Notes under the pieces: model-generated | The model's input: the letters and a program-made list of their open reading frames with translations, nothing else | What the model was told of the DNA's origin: nothing | Databases searched by the model: none | Shown: piece by piece, positions 8,880 through 16,525 of the stretch | Layout: every line of letters begins with the position of its first letter | Position numbering within the stretch: the stretch's first letter is position 1 | Translations under genes and position numbers: made by a program | Source of the DNA: a virus | Length of the DNA: 51,474 nucleotides | Strand: one strand, 5' to 3' | IMG/VR virus record: IMGVR_UViG_3300033981_002534 | Coordinates: 1 to 51,474 of that record

Positions 8880-10012
8880 GTCGGCAGCTCCTTCTTGATC
8901 AAGTCGAACGTCTTGCTGTAGAGGGCATTGCCGATGTCGAGACGTGTCGGCTGGAAGTTGGGCTCGCCCGAGGCCAGAGCATAGCTCGATGCGTTGTAGT
9001 ACGGCTGCCCAGTCTGCTCATCCATGCCATAGACATGCAGGGTGCCAAGCCGCACTGCCTCGAACCACAGAGCGTGCGCCTCGCTGATCTGCGTGATCTC
9101 AAGCAGCGGGTCCACTGCGATAGCTGCAGGCACCGTATCCCAGAGCTGAATGCTTGTCGCCGTCTTGGCTCGCACCCTCGCCACCCACCTACCGCCGATG
9201 CTGATGTATCGGTTGAGCTCGACAAGCTCCTGAGTGTAACCGGGATTGGTGAGGCCAGTCGCAGTCAGGTTAGGCAGTGCTGTAAAGTTCGTGAAGTTGA
9301 GCGTGTCTCGAGCGCCGTTGATCTGCCCGCTGCTTGCGAGCAGGCCGATGTGCACTGCAGGACCCGCCATGTCGTAGTCTTGGTCGACCAGTGTGTAGGT
9401 GCGAGTCATGATGTGCGAGCCAAGGTCATAACTTCGGACCTTTCCATCTGCAAGTCTGTGGCTTGCGTACGCTGACACCTGCTCATAGTCGCCAGTGTCC
9501 ACCTCTGAGCGCTCGAAGCAGAAGATCGAGCGAGGCTGAAAAGCGGACAGAAAACTCCCTTGTCCTGATGTGATGGTGGCCGAGATCGACGTCGTGACAT
9601 CTGCAGCCAAGCCAGCCTTGCTCCAAGCCTGCGTTGTGTTGTCGAGGGTGATGCTCTGGTAGGTCGCCGGAAGGCCGCTTGCCACAAAGGTCGTGTTGGT
9701 CACGCCAAAGGTGTACTCGATGCCAAGTGTGCCTGCGCCCGGTGTTGGAGTCACCAAGAGGTCAATGTCTGGATACACGCCCACGCCGATACTCAGATTG
9801 GCATTGGCAGCAATGGCAGCCTGCAGAGTGTTGCGCAGTGCGAACAGCAGTGTCTGCACGAAGCTTGACCAGCGTGCTGTCGACGCAGCAAGGTTGAACG
9901 AGATGGGGCCGAGTGTCTCTGTCAGAGCGCCGTCGGTCAAGACCACAGTGTACTCGACACTGGTCAGGCTTCCGATGACGACATTGCTCCCAAGCAGTCT
10001 GATCTCAAGCAT
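8876..10012 (-). CDS. Tail protein between chaperones and tape measure, unknown family
   Basis: 378 residues, with no family I can name. It is beta-rich, with repeated Thr/Ser/Ala strands and no signal peptide. It sits one base after the second chaperone-like gene and overlaps the tape-measure start by ATGA. Most siphoviruses have the chaperones directly against the tape measure, so this insertion is slightly unusual. The N-terminal 150 residues (TDGALTETLGPISFNL and similar) look like tail-tube or distal-tail strands. A minor tail protein is the best inference. Confidence 0.5.
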   Translation of the reverse strand: MLEIRLLGSNVVIGSLTSVEYTVVLTDGALTETLGPISFNLAASTARWSSFVQTLLFALRNTLQAAIAANANLSIGVGVYPDIDLLVTPTPGAGTLGIEYTFGVTNTTFVASGLPATYQSITLDNTTQAWSKAGLAADVTTSISATITSGQGSFLSAFQPRSIFCFERSEVDTGDYEQVSAYASHRLADGKVRSYDLGSHIMTRTYTLVDQDYDMAGPAVHIGLLASSGQINGARDTLNFTNFTALPNLTATGLTNPGYTQELVELNRYISIGGRWVARVRAKTATSIQLWDTVPAAIAVDPLLEITQISEAHALWFEAVRLGTLHVYGMDEQTGQPYYNASSYALASGEPNFQPTRLDIGNALYSKTFDLIKKELPT

Positions 10013-10013
10013 G

Positions 10014-10436
10014 TCATTTACTCAATCGGATGCGAAGCGCATCTCTCTCGGCCAGCAGTCTATCACGAGTCTCAAGGCAGGTCTTGACGAACCATACAAG
10101 ACGAGCCGGCAAGTGTGCAATTGGTGTTCGTGTCCAAGATCCAAGGCCACCGAAGCTTTCGATCTCGATGGCTCGATACACCATGCGATGGAGCCTTGGG
10201 TCGTAGTGCTGCGCAGGACACCCCATCAACCAGTCTCGGTCGTCGCGCCCCACCTCTCTGTGGAAGTCGATGCGCACGAGCTCTTGCCTCTTGGCGCATG
10301 GAACATGCCCCGCCTTCATATGGCCAGCGAGCCCGACGCTGCCCATCGCCTTGCTCTGTCCAGAGCCTACCTCGACGATGAGCTTCTGTGACAGCCTGAG
10401 GTTGATGGCTATTCGTTGCTCGAGGCTGATGTCCAC
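10014..10436 (-). CDS. Possible second tail assembly chaperone (GTG start)
   Basis: 140 residues if started at the GTG at 10436, which has GGAGG four bases upstream. It overlaps the end of the 177-residue gene by 28 bases and lies in its -1 frame. The -1 frame stays open back to at least the CAAGGGGGCG run near 10461-10472. This layout resembles gpG/gpGT-type tail chaperones, where the second part is made by frameshifting. The sequence carries R.DWLMGCPAQHYDP and is basic and Cys-containing; I do not recognise a family. Independent translation from the GTG is equally possible. Confidence 0.5.
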   Translation of the reverse strand: MDISLEQRIAINLRLSQKLIVEVGSGQSKAMGSVGLAGHMKAGHVPCAKRQELVRIDFHREVGRDDRDWLMGCPAQHYDPRLHRMVYRAIEIESFGGLGSWTRTPIAHLPARLVWFVKTCLETRDRLLAERDALRIRLSK

Positions 10437-10942
10437 AGAGCCTCCAGTGCGGGTTGAGCCTCGCCCCCTTGGTGTCTTCGGATCGCTGCCGTCAGCTGCG
10501 CAAGCAGTGTACTGCCACCTCGGTTGTCGCGGCCAATAATCGTGTATAGGCGCAGCATCTTAGCCGAGGCGACCTTGTACTGCACCCCATCAAAAGAAAC
10601 GCTCTCTGCCTCAAAAGCGACGACTCCAGAGGCAGTCGCAATCTCATCGTGATTAGCCACACCCCATCGCACGACTTCGGTGTTGGCGCGTAGTACCCTC
10701 GACAGTGCCTCACCAAAGACCTTGGTGCCCTGCTCTGACTCGCTCTGACGCAGTGCGTCAAGTGCCTTCTGCAGCTGCTCGGCCGATGACAAGACCTCCA
10801 TCATCAGGCTCTGCCACTTCGCATAGGGAATGTCTTGAAGCTGAAATCGAGCACTGCCTTTGGCTGGGTCTGCAGGATCGACGGGAAGCGACACCCAGTC
10901 AAGCCGGGTGTCGAGGTCGAGGAAGTCGATGGTGATGGGCAC
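10409..10942 (-). CDS. Putative tail assembly chaperone (gpG-like position)
   Basis: 177 residues, just downstream of the tail-tube gene, the normal place for the first tail chaperone. It opens with a short beta segment (MPITIDFLDLD), then a mostly helical body with many charged residues (QKALDALRQSESEQ and similar). It ends LWTSASSNE. There is no signal peptide. A GGAGAG site lies upstream, but rather far from the ATG. Expected role: a chaperone that coats the tape measure before tube polymerisation. The call is from synteny and general composition, not a family match. Confidence 0.5.
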   Translation of the reverse strand: MPITIDFLDLDTRLDWVSLPVDPADPAKGSARFQLQDIPYAKWQSLMMEVLSSAEQLQKALDALRQSESEQGTKVFGEALSRVLRANTEVVRWGVANHDEIATASGVVAFEAESVSFDGVQYKVASAKMLRLYTIIGRDNRGGSTLLAQLTAAIRRHQGGEAQPALEALWTSASSNE

Positions 10943-10952
10943 GAGAGCTCTC

Positions 10953-12155
10953 CTATCCGAAGAAGCTCAGGCATCCTTGATACAGGTAAGGTGCGGCCAG
11001 TGCTTCTTCTTCTACTCGGAAGGCCAGCTGCTGACCTTCGATGCCGTCAATGTCCGTCAATGTGGGCTCACTGTCAAGCACCACCCGAGGAAGGAAGACG
11101 CCGATCTTCTCGAGGCCAGGCGTGCCGCCCGGTGTACCCTTGCTGAAGACAAGCAGCATACCGAATGGCGTGCGGGCATCACGGTCTGCAATCCATGCGG
11201 AGTCGGCCTTGGTGAGTGTCAACGTCACCTGGTTGGGAAACTGCAGTCCACGCTTCCATCCAACAAGAGCGCTGCCCGGTACGTTGAGATCGCTTGTGTT
11301 GATGCGGGTGGCTCGACGGCCGATGGTCTGCGGAGCAAGGTCAAGCCCAACAGTCTGTGCGTCAAGCTGCGTGCCTGCTGCGGGGGTGCCGATATCCTGC
11401 ACGAAAACCTCGCAAGCATAGCCGAGATACTGCCCAACCAGAGCGCCGTCTGGGTCTCCGAGGTCGCCGCCCACAGCCTGATCCCAGTCGCCACCCTCGA
11501 AGCTGAACGACAAACCGAGACGCTGTGTCAGGTCGAGCGAGAGACCGACGGACAGAGGAGCACAGCCTTTGCCAACGTACGGCACTTGGTCGGGCTCTTG
11601 GTCTCGGTCGGTCTGGATCTGGAACGTGAAGATGTCTGCGCTCGGGTCGTGCTTGTAACAGGCTATGGCATTCGAGACGCCGACCACTGTGCGGCCTCCG
11701 AGAGCAGGCAGCTGGATGGCAAGAGTCGCGACATTGGCGGCCACGCTCTTGACTGGGCGCACATGCTTGCTGCCATCGCTCAGGCTGATGATGATGAGCG
11801 GGTCGAACGTGCCGGCCGAGATCGTGATGCTGCTCTGGTTACCAGAGACAAAGGTCAGCGACGAGGCTGCCACCTTGGAGCCAAGCGCACCCTCAAGGAC
11901 ATCGCCCATGTCGGCAACGATGTCATCGTGCATTGGGATTGTCATGCCGAAGGCAAAGCTCTTCTGCCCAACGTGCGCTGCGTGCTGTCCTTTGCGAGAG
12001 GTCAGCTGACGGTTGTCGGCAAGAGCCTCGCGGCCTGCTGTCATGCTGGTTGCTTCGATGCCGCGTGGCTTGGTGAAGCTCGCGGGTGTTGTGTAGATCG
12101 TCGCCTCTTTGCCGATGGCGACGCGCTGGATTCTGGTCAATGCGCCTTGTGACAT
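10953..12155 (-). CDS. Major tail tube protein
   Basis: 400 residues. It lies between the head-tail connector genes and the chaperones, the canonical place for the tail tube subunit. The start has AGGAG seven bases upstream. The sequence is beta-rich and begins with a motif-like MSQGALTRIQRVAIGKE stretch, seen in tube proteins that bind through an N-terminal arm. Mid-protein glycine-rich strands (SFEGGDWDQAVGGDLG) follow. It is longer than a minimal tube protein (about 200-250 residues), so it may carry an extra surface domain. Confidence 0.65.
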   Translation of the reverse strand: MSQGALTRIQRVAIGKEATIYTTPASFTKPRGIEATSMTAGREALADNRQLTSRKGQHAAHVGQKSFAFGMTIPMHDDIVADMGDVLEGALGSKVAASSLTFVSGNQSSITISAGTFDPLIIISLSDGSKHVRPVKSVAANVATLAIQLPALGGRTVVGVSNAIACYKHDPSADIFTFQIQTDRDQEPDQVPYVGKGCAPLSVGLSLDLTQRLGLSFSFEGGDWDQAVGGDLGDPDGALVGQYLGYACEVFVQDIGTPAAGTQLDAQTVGLDLAPQTIGRRATRINTSDLNVPGSALVGWKRGLQFPNQVTLTLTKADSAWIADRDARTPFGMLLVFSKGTPGGTPGLEKIGVFLPRVVLDSEPTLTDIDGIEGQQLAFRVEEEALAAPYLYQGCLSFFG

Positions 12156-12163
12156 GCTAGCTC

Positions 12164-12523
12164 CTATGTGCCAAGTGTCTCTGACTTGACGTACTGGGTG
12201 AAGGCTGCGGTCTGCAGCCGACGATCAACATCGGCCATGTACTGTGGCGACACCCCTGCCCAGTTGTACTTGCCCTGTACTATCTCTGCATAGGGCGCAA
12301 AGTATTCAATTCGACCGGGTGTCACCGCGACATCGATGTCTTGCATCAAGCCGGTATCGTACATCGTCAGCGGGTCTTTTGTCACACCCTGTGGAAAGGG
12401 CGAGCCACTTGCCGAGATGCCTGCGCCACTCTGCTCGAGAATGACCTCACGCACCTCTTCGGCGGCGAGCTGCTGCCCGGGTTCTTCGACAAAGATACGA
12501 ATGCGAGTAACACGGACGGTCAT
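12164..12523 (-). CDS. Head-tail connector / neck protein
   Basis: 119 residues. The ATG at 12523 overlaps the preceding stop (ATGA), so this start is preferred to an upstream one inside the previous gene. The C-terminal half (RIEYFAPYAEIVQGKYNW...DVDRRLQ) resembles the gp10-like/neck family, in which a YA..VE or YA.IVQ segment is common. It lies between two other connector-sized genes and the tail tube. The role is inferred: joining the tail tube to the portal. Confidence 0.55.
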   Translation of the reverse strand: MTVRVTRIRIFVEEPGQQLAAEEVREVILEQSGAGISASGSPFPQGVTKDPLTMYDTGLMQDIDVAVTPGRIEYFAPYAEIVQGKYNWAGVSPQYMADVDRRLQTAAFTQYVKSETLGT

Positions 12524-12984
12524 GGTTGGCCCACCTCGGCCCACTCCAGATCAAACCGGTAGACCCTCGTGCGCTCTGTCGGCGGGTCGACACTGATGAG
12601 CACCATGCGCTTGACGTTCGCCACAGTTCCCAATGGGTTCCCAAAGGCGAGAGCACCGCGAACCGCACGCTCGTCTGCCCAGATCTGATGGTCAATGCCG
12701 ATGCCCATGACATCGTTTTGTCTTGGCTCCTGCAGGTTGTAACCAATGTGCAGCTGTAGTTCGGCGCGACACCAGAACAGCGAGGGCGAGGAGATCGTGC
12801 GAGGTATTGACCCTGCTCCGAGCCGCATCATGAAGGCACGCTCGCGCATCGGTCCGGCCACTTGGTCAATGGGAGTTGCACCACGCCATCGACGAAACAC
12901 GACGTTCGGGCGCACGTCTGGCTTGACGTTCTCGAGCGCCGTCGCGACTGCATCCAACACTTGCTCGATGGTGGTCAGTGCCAT
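12520..12984 (-). CDS. Tail terminator/completion-like protein
   Basis: 154 residues from the ATG at 12984 (MALTTIEQVLDAV). That ATG overlaps the stop of the DUF1320-like gene as TGATG, and earlier start codons would lie deep inside that gene. It begins with an amphipathic helix, followed by strands ending in RVYRFDLEWAEV. Size, order and fold pattern fit the tail terminator or completion protein of siphoviruses. No motif is decisive. Confidence 0.5.
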   Translation of the reverse strand: MALTTIEQVLDAVATALENVKPDVRPNVVFRRWRGATPIDQVAGPMRERAFMMRLGAGSIPRTISSPSLFWCRAELQLHIGYNLQEPRQNDVMGIGIDHQIWADERAVRGALAFGNPLGTVANVKRMVLISVDPPTERTRVYRFDLEWAEVGQP

Positions 12985-13466
12985 CAGAGCCCATCCGTCT
13001 GGTAGCGTGTGGCACGTCGAAGAGAGTTCGGTGGCAAGGTCTGGCGACTCTGCCATTGAAACACTGACGACACGACTTGCTGTGCGGGAGCCTGTCCACC
13101 GACCCAAGACACCTTGCCTACAGCCAACTCGGTCAGGCTTGCGATGACTCGGTCAAAGGCTGTCTGCCACTGGGCGGGAACCTCTCGGCGCACTGTCTCG
13201 TACAGGCGATATATTGCCAACGTGATGGCGGCCTGCTTGGCCTGAATCGGCGTGCCCGGACCACTCGGTGGACCCCAGAGGTCGCCCGGTGTTGAGCCAG
13301 TTTCGGGTGTGCCTGTCGCGTAGCTGTCGATCACGGCCGAGGCATACTCGATGGCAGAGGCCACAGCGGCCACGTCGACTTGCACATTGGTTAGATCTGA
13401 TATCCATGTCAGAGCCTCGAGGCCACCGACTGCGGCTTGGAGGTCTGCTTGTGTACAGTACGCCAT
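12984..13466 (-). CDS. DUF1320-like head-tail adaptor (Mu gp36-like)
   Basis: 160 residues. The N-terminus MAYCTQADLQAAVGG, then an AIEYASAVIDSYA helix and later AITLAIYRLYETVRREVP, match the known pattern of DUF1320/Mu gp36-type adaptors: a short helical protein beginning MxYxTxxDLxxxxG. An AGGGG ribosome site precedes the ATG. It lies between the capsid region and the tail-completion genes, in keeping with a first adaptor ring under the portal. Confidence 0.75.
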   Translation of the reverse strand: MAYCTQADLQAAVGGLEALTWISDLTNVQVDVAAVASAIEYASAVIDSYATGTPETGSTPGDLWGPPSGPGTPIQAKQAAITLAIYRLYETVRREVPAQWQTAFDRVIASLTELAVGKVSWVGGQAPAQQVVSSVFQWQSRQTLPPNSLRRATRYQTDGL

Positions 13467-13494
13467 GTCAGTACCCCTGCCACCAGTCCATCGG

Positions 13495-13791
13495 TTAGTA
13501 CTCGGTTACGCGAGCAAAGCCATTGGCTGCATCCCACTGGCAGGTGACCACACCAGTGTAGACTGTGCTTCCACCTGCCAACTCGAAGTAGCTGCCTGCA
13601 CCCATCTTGATGCTGAAGCTCGTCGAGCTGGCACCCAAGCCTAGCTTGATAAAAACACTGGCTGTGCTGTCGTTATAGATGGTCAGCTGTGTTCGGGTCT
13701 CATTAGCCGGAACAAGTATCTCTGAGGTGATCTTTGACTGCACGTTGGTCAGTACTGCTGTCGGGATTCTTGCTGGTACTGGCAGTGACAT
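13495..13791 (-). CDS. Small structural protein, unknown
   Basis: 98 residues from the ATG at 13791, which has AGGAG just upstream (on the minus strand AGGAGCAAACATG). Longer in-frame starts would run through the hairpin region and have no ribosome site. The content is beta-strand rich (QLTIYNDSTASVFIKLG) and ends ARVTEY. This pattern, with TIYNDS and a short KLG loop, resembles small phage proteins that decorate capsids or stabilise necks. It is the first gene after the major capsid, separated from it by a hairpin. Confidence 0.55.
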   Translation of the reverse strand: MSLPVPARIPTAVLTNVQSKITSEILVPANETRTQLTIYNDSTASVFIKLGLGASSTSFSIKMGAGSYFELAGGSTVYTGVVTCQWDAANGFARVTEY

Positions 13792-13874
13792 GTTTGCTCC
13801 TGATGCGCTCAATTGGATGCCCGAGTTCCCTACACGCCCCTGAAAAGGTTGATGTCTCAGACACCCAATGGAGC

Positions 13875-13890
13875 GCACCCCGAAGGGTGC
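13875..13890 (-). terminator. Hairpin with UUCG loop after the capsid gene
   Basis: On the minus strand a perfect 6-bp stem (GCACCC/GGGTGC) closes a C(TTCG)G tetraloop, the most stable RNA tetraloop type. It lies 13 bases after the major capsid stop and before the next gene. There is no T-run, so it is more likely an attenuator or 3'-end protector that keeps capsid mRNA in excess than a full intrinsic terminator. The rest of the 13792-13902 gap holds only the next gene's ribosome site. Confidence 0.6.
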
Positions 13891-13902
13891 ACCCACTTTA
13901 CA

Positions 13903-14823
13903 TCATGTGTTGGTGTTGCTGATCAGGAAGCCTGCAGAGGCGCTGATGAGCTTGACATCGTAGTTCATGGTCACCTTGACGAACTCGCCGCCGGTGCCGC
14001 CGCCGATCATGTTGTGGCGCTCGGTGATGACTTGGCGATCACCCACAGAGAAGGTGTAGGCCAAAGCAGCCTTGCGAGGAGACGGTGCATCAGGCTTGCG
14101 GAAGATGCACATGCTGTCGCCCCAGATGCGGGAGAGAACAGGTGTCTGTCCCTTGAGCGCAGTGTTGATGCGGGCCTCGCCGATGCTCAGGCTCTTGAAG
14201 CCGAAGAAACGAGCAATCTGCTCAGCCGAAGCAACTGCGCCTTCGCTGACGAAGTGGAAGGCTGCGGTCAGGTCAGGGTGACGCTGAAGCGCACGAAATG
14301 CCTCGATGCCGATGACAGCATGCAGAGGGTCGTTGCCGAGGGTGGCATCGATACCTGTCTGGATGTTGGCGATCGGAGTGCTGCTCGACACATCCCACTT
14401 GGTTGCTGGAGAGGCAGTGTTGCTGCCGTAGTTGGCTGGGTTGAAGACCAAGTCTGCAACAGCCTTCTCGTGGCCAAGCATGATGTTGTTGGTGAGCTGC
14501 TCCGTTGTGTCGATGAGCGGGTTGAGCGGCGCATCGGCATTGCGGATTTCCTCGTCAGAGACGAAGCTGCGGTTCGCATGGAAGCGGCAGCTATAGGTGT
14601 CTTGGCTGAGGGTGTAGTCCAGCTCTTGGGCCAAAGACTTGTCATCGGCCAAGTCATTGACGCGGGTGAAGAAGTCTGCCTCGCCGTACTTGAAGAAGAC
14701 GTCAGAGAGCTTGTTGACCGCCAACAGAGGAGCCACGCTGAGCCCGATGTACTGGCTGTTCTTGAACTGAATCGAGATCTGGCTTAGCGCCGCATTTACG
14801 TGAAGTTGTGATGGTGATGGCAT
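13903..14823 (-). CDS. Major capsid protein
   Basis: 306 residues, with a strong AAGGGAGG ribosome site. It follows the protease/scaffold and decoration genes and precedes the connectors, the fixed place of the HK97-fold major capsid in Mu-like head modules. The sequence (RVNDLADDKS, the FHANRSFVSDEE segment, SIGEARINTALK, IWGDSMCIFRKP, a YTFSVGDRQV strand and a beta-rich end) is of the length and texture of phage major capsids with E-loop and P-domain. No cysteine cross-links or Lys-Asn pair can be inferred. Confidence 0.8.
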   Translation of the reverse strand: MPSPSQLHVNAALSQISIQFKNSQYIGLSVAPLLAVNKLSDVFFKYGEADFFTRVNDLADDKSLAQELDYTLSQDTYSCRFHANRSFVSDEEIRNADAPLNPLIDTTEQLTNNIMLGHEKAVADLVFNPANYGSNTASPATKWDVSSSTPIANIQTGIDATLGNDPLHAVIGIEAFRALQRHPDLTAAFHFVSEGAVASAEQIARFFGFKSLSIGEARINTALKGQTPVLSRIWGDSMCIFRKPDAPSPRKAALAYTFSVGDRQVITERHNMIGGGTGGEFVKVTMNYDVKLISASAGFLISNTNT

Positions 14824-14851
14824 CGTCGCCTCCCTTTACCTTGTCAGTAGC

Positions 14852-15250
14852 TTACGGCTCGACGGAGCCATTGCAATAGAGCTTGCACACAACCAAGTCG
14901 TTGAGAGCAGTTGCTGCCTCAAGAGCCACGCCAACAAGCTGGTCTGCTGAGCTTGCTGTGTCGACCTTGCCGGAAGCTGCTGCGATGGCGAGGTTGTCGC
15001 CTGCGCTGAAGGGGCCGCTGGCCACAACATACGCAAGACCGAGCATCTGCACGCGGACGACTTCGCCGTCGGCTGCATCGACTAGAGCCACACCAAGAGG
15101 GGTGACTGAGGATGATGCTGCCACAGTGACGCGAGCATTGTTGTCAGAAGAAGGCGAAGAAAGTGTCACCACCGCGCCTTGGAAGATCGCGCCGTCAGCC
15201 ACGAAGGCGACGTCGAGGATGTGCTGAATTGTGCCGAGATTGAGTGCCAT
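14852..15250 (-). CDS. Capsid decoration protein
   Basis: 132 residues, between the protease and major capsid genes. CGGAGG lies upstream of the ATG. The sequence is beta-rich and Gly/Ala/Val-heavy (AIFQGAVVTL, GVALVDAADGEVVRV, LGLAYVVASGP, GDNLAIAAASGKV). This is the hallmark texture of DUF2190-type capsid cement/decoration proteins, which trimerise on the capsid surface. The role is inferred from this pattern and its place. Confidence 0.7.
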   Translation of the reverse strand: MALNLGTIQHILDVAFVADGAIFQGAVVTLSSPSSDNNARVTVAASSSVTPLGVALVDAADGEVVRVQMLGLAYVVASGPFSAGDNLAIAAASGKVDTASSADQLVGVALEAATALNDLVVCKLYCNGSVEP

Positions 15251-15262
15251 TGTTGCCTCCGT

Positions 15263-16525
15263 TTATTTCTTCAATAGAGCCTTGACAGCCTGGCCATAGG
15301 TCAAGCCATTCGCTGCCGCATACTTGCTGATCTCTTCAGCTGCTGGAAACATCACCATGCCCTCGCCCTGTGCGTTGGTGCGCTCGGGAAGGTCTGCCGA
15401 CTCAGGTGCTGCAGAGAACGAGGCGAGTGGGGTGATCTTGTCGAAGACCGACTTGAACACATCGACACCCTTGCCCAAGATCTCTGTCGCTGCCTTCGCG
15501 CCGCTCGGGTCTGTGTCTGCTACCGAGAAGATGCGGAAGCGACCCTCTGCCTGATACTTCTTGAAGAGGCTTTGCTTCTCTTCCTCTGCAGCCTTCGCAA
15601 CCGAAGCCTCGAGGCTGGCGACGCGCTTCGCAAGCACATCGTAAGCTTTGGCCTTCGCCTCTGCTGTGGCGATGAGCACGTCGGTGTTCGTGCCGGCAGT
15701 CAAGCCGAACGCAACAGCGATGCGACCCACGGAAGCCTTGAGATCCTTCGGCATGTTGCCGGCCTCAATAGACTCTTCCGTCATCGGCATCTCTTCTGCC
15801 GCAGGCTGCTCACCCTCTGGCATCTCGATCTCGACTTCGATCTCTTTCTTCTCGTCTTCGGCTTTCGCCATCTCAGCCTCGTGCATCTTGCGCTGATACT
15901 CCATCAAGCCAATCAACAACTCGGCCGAGAGTGCATCAACCTTGCCTGCATCAAGACCCTCAACCTTGCCTGCCAAGAACTCTTTGAGCATCGGCAGTGC
16001 TTCGATCCCTAGGTACATGTTTGCTCCTGCGGAATACTGCCGCTTGCCTGCGGCAAGTGAAAACTTCACTGGGTCCATATCAAAGAACGGGGTCAGCACG
16101 AGAGCAGCAGCAAGCAGCATGGGGCCGATGGGCTCGCCCGCCTTGCCTCTTGCACTGTCCGCATACCGCTTCCCATTCCAATTGATCTCGGGGCTGATGT
16201 AGCGGTACTTGCCGCTCTTCAGCTTATCTTTTGTATCACTCGACCACGACACCTTGCCGAACAGACCGAAGCCTGAACGCCATGGCTGAACCGACAGCGT
16301 CGAGCAGTCGACCCAACCCGCAGCCTGTCGGCTGTCTTCGTGCGTGATCTTGATCGGAATCTCAAGGCCGCGCTCCATCGCATTGTCGCGCATCATGAGC
16401 AGCATCGCCTTGGTCACCTTGAACTTGCCTTGGTCTTCTCGGTAGAACGCGCCAGTGCGAGCGAGCTGCACCATGCCTTCGGGAGCATCGACCATCACAT
16501 CAAAAAGGAAAACGGTCTCTTTCAT
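15263..16525 (-). CDS. Mu gpI-like head protease with scaffold domain
   Basis: 420 residues from the ATG at 16525, which overlaps the portal stop (TGATG). The N-terminal 190 residues carry the Mu I protease pattern: VQLARTGAFY, KITHEDSRQAAGWV and KYRYISPEI, with a hydrophobic LLAAALVLTP segment. The central and C-terminal part is a highly charged coiled region (KAEDEKKEIEVEIEMPEGEQ) and a helical tail ending VKALLKK, typical of an internal scaffold removed by the protease. It should cut scaffold and capsid delta domain during prohead maturation. Confidence 0.8.
   Translation of the reverse strand: MKETVFLFDVMVDAPEGMVQLARTGAFYREDQGKFKVTKAMLLMMRDNAMERGLEIPIKITHEDSRQAAGWVDCSTLSVQPWRSGFGLFGKVSWSSDTKDKLKSGKYRYISPEINWNGKRYADSARGKAGEPIGPMLLAAALVLTPFFDMDPVKFSLAAGKRQYSAGANMYLGIEALPMLKEFLAGKVEGLDAGKVDALSAELLIGLMEYQRKMHEAEMAKAEDEKKEIEVEIEMPEGEQPAAEEMPMTEESIEAGNMPKDLKASVGRIAVAFGLTAGTNTDVLIATAEAKAKAYDVLAKRVASLEASVAKAAEEEKQSLFKKYQAEGRFRIFSVADTDPSGAKAATEILGKGVDVFKSVFDKITPLASFSAAPESADLPERTNAQGEGMVMFPAAEEISKYAAANGLTYGQAVKALLKK

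Noticed and set aside
13792-13896. Longer N-terminus of the 98-aa structural protein
   Set aside because: It reads through the UUCG hairpin without a ribosome site; the ATG at 13791 has AGGAG at proper distance.
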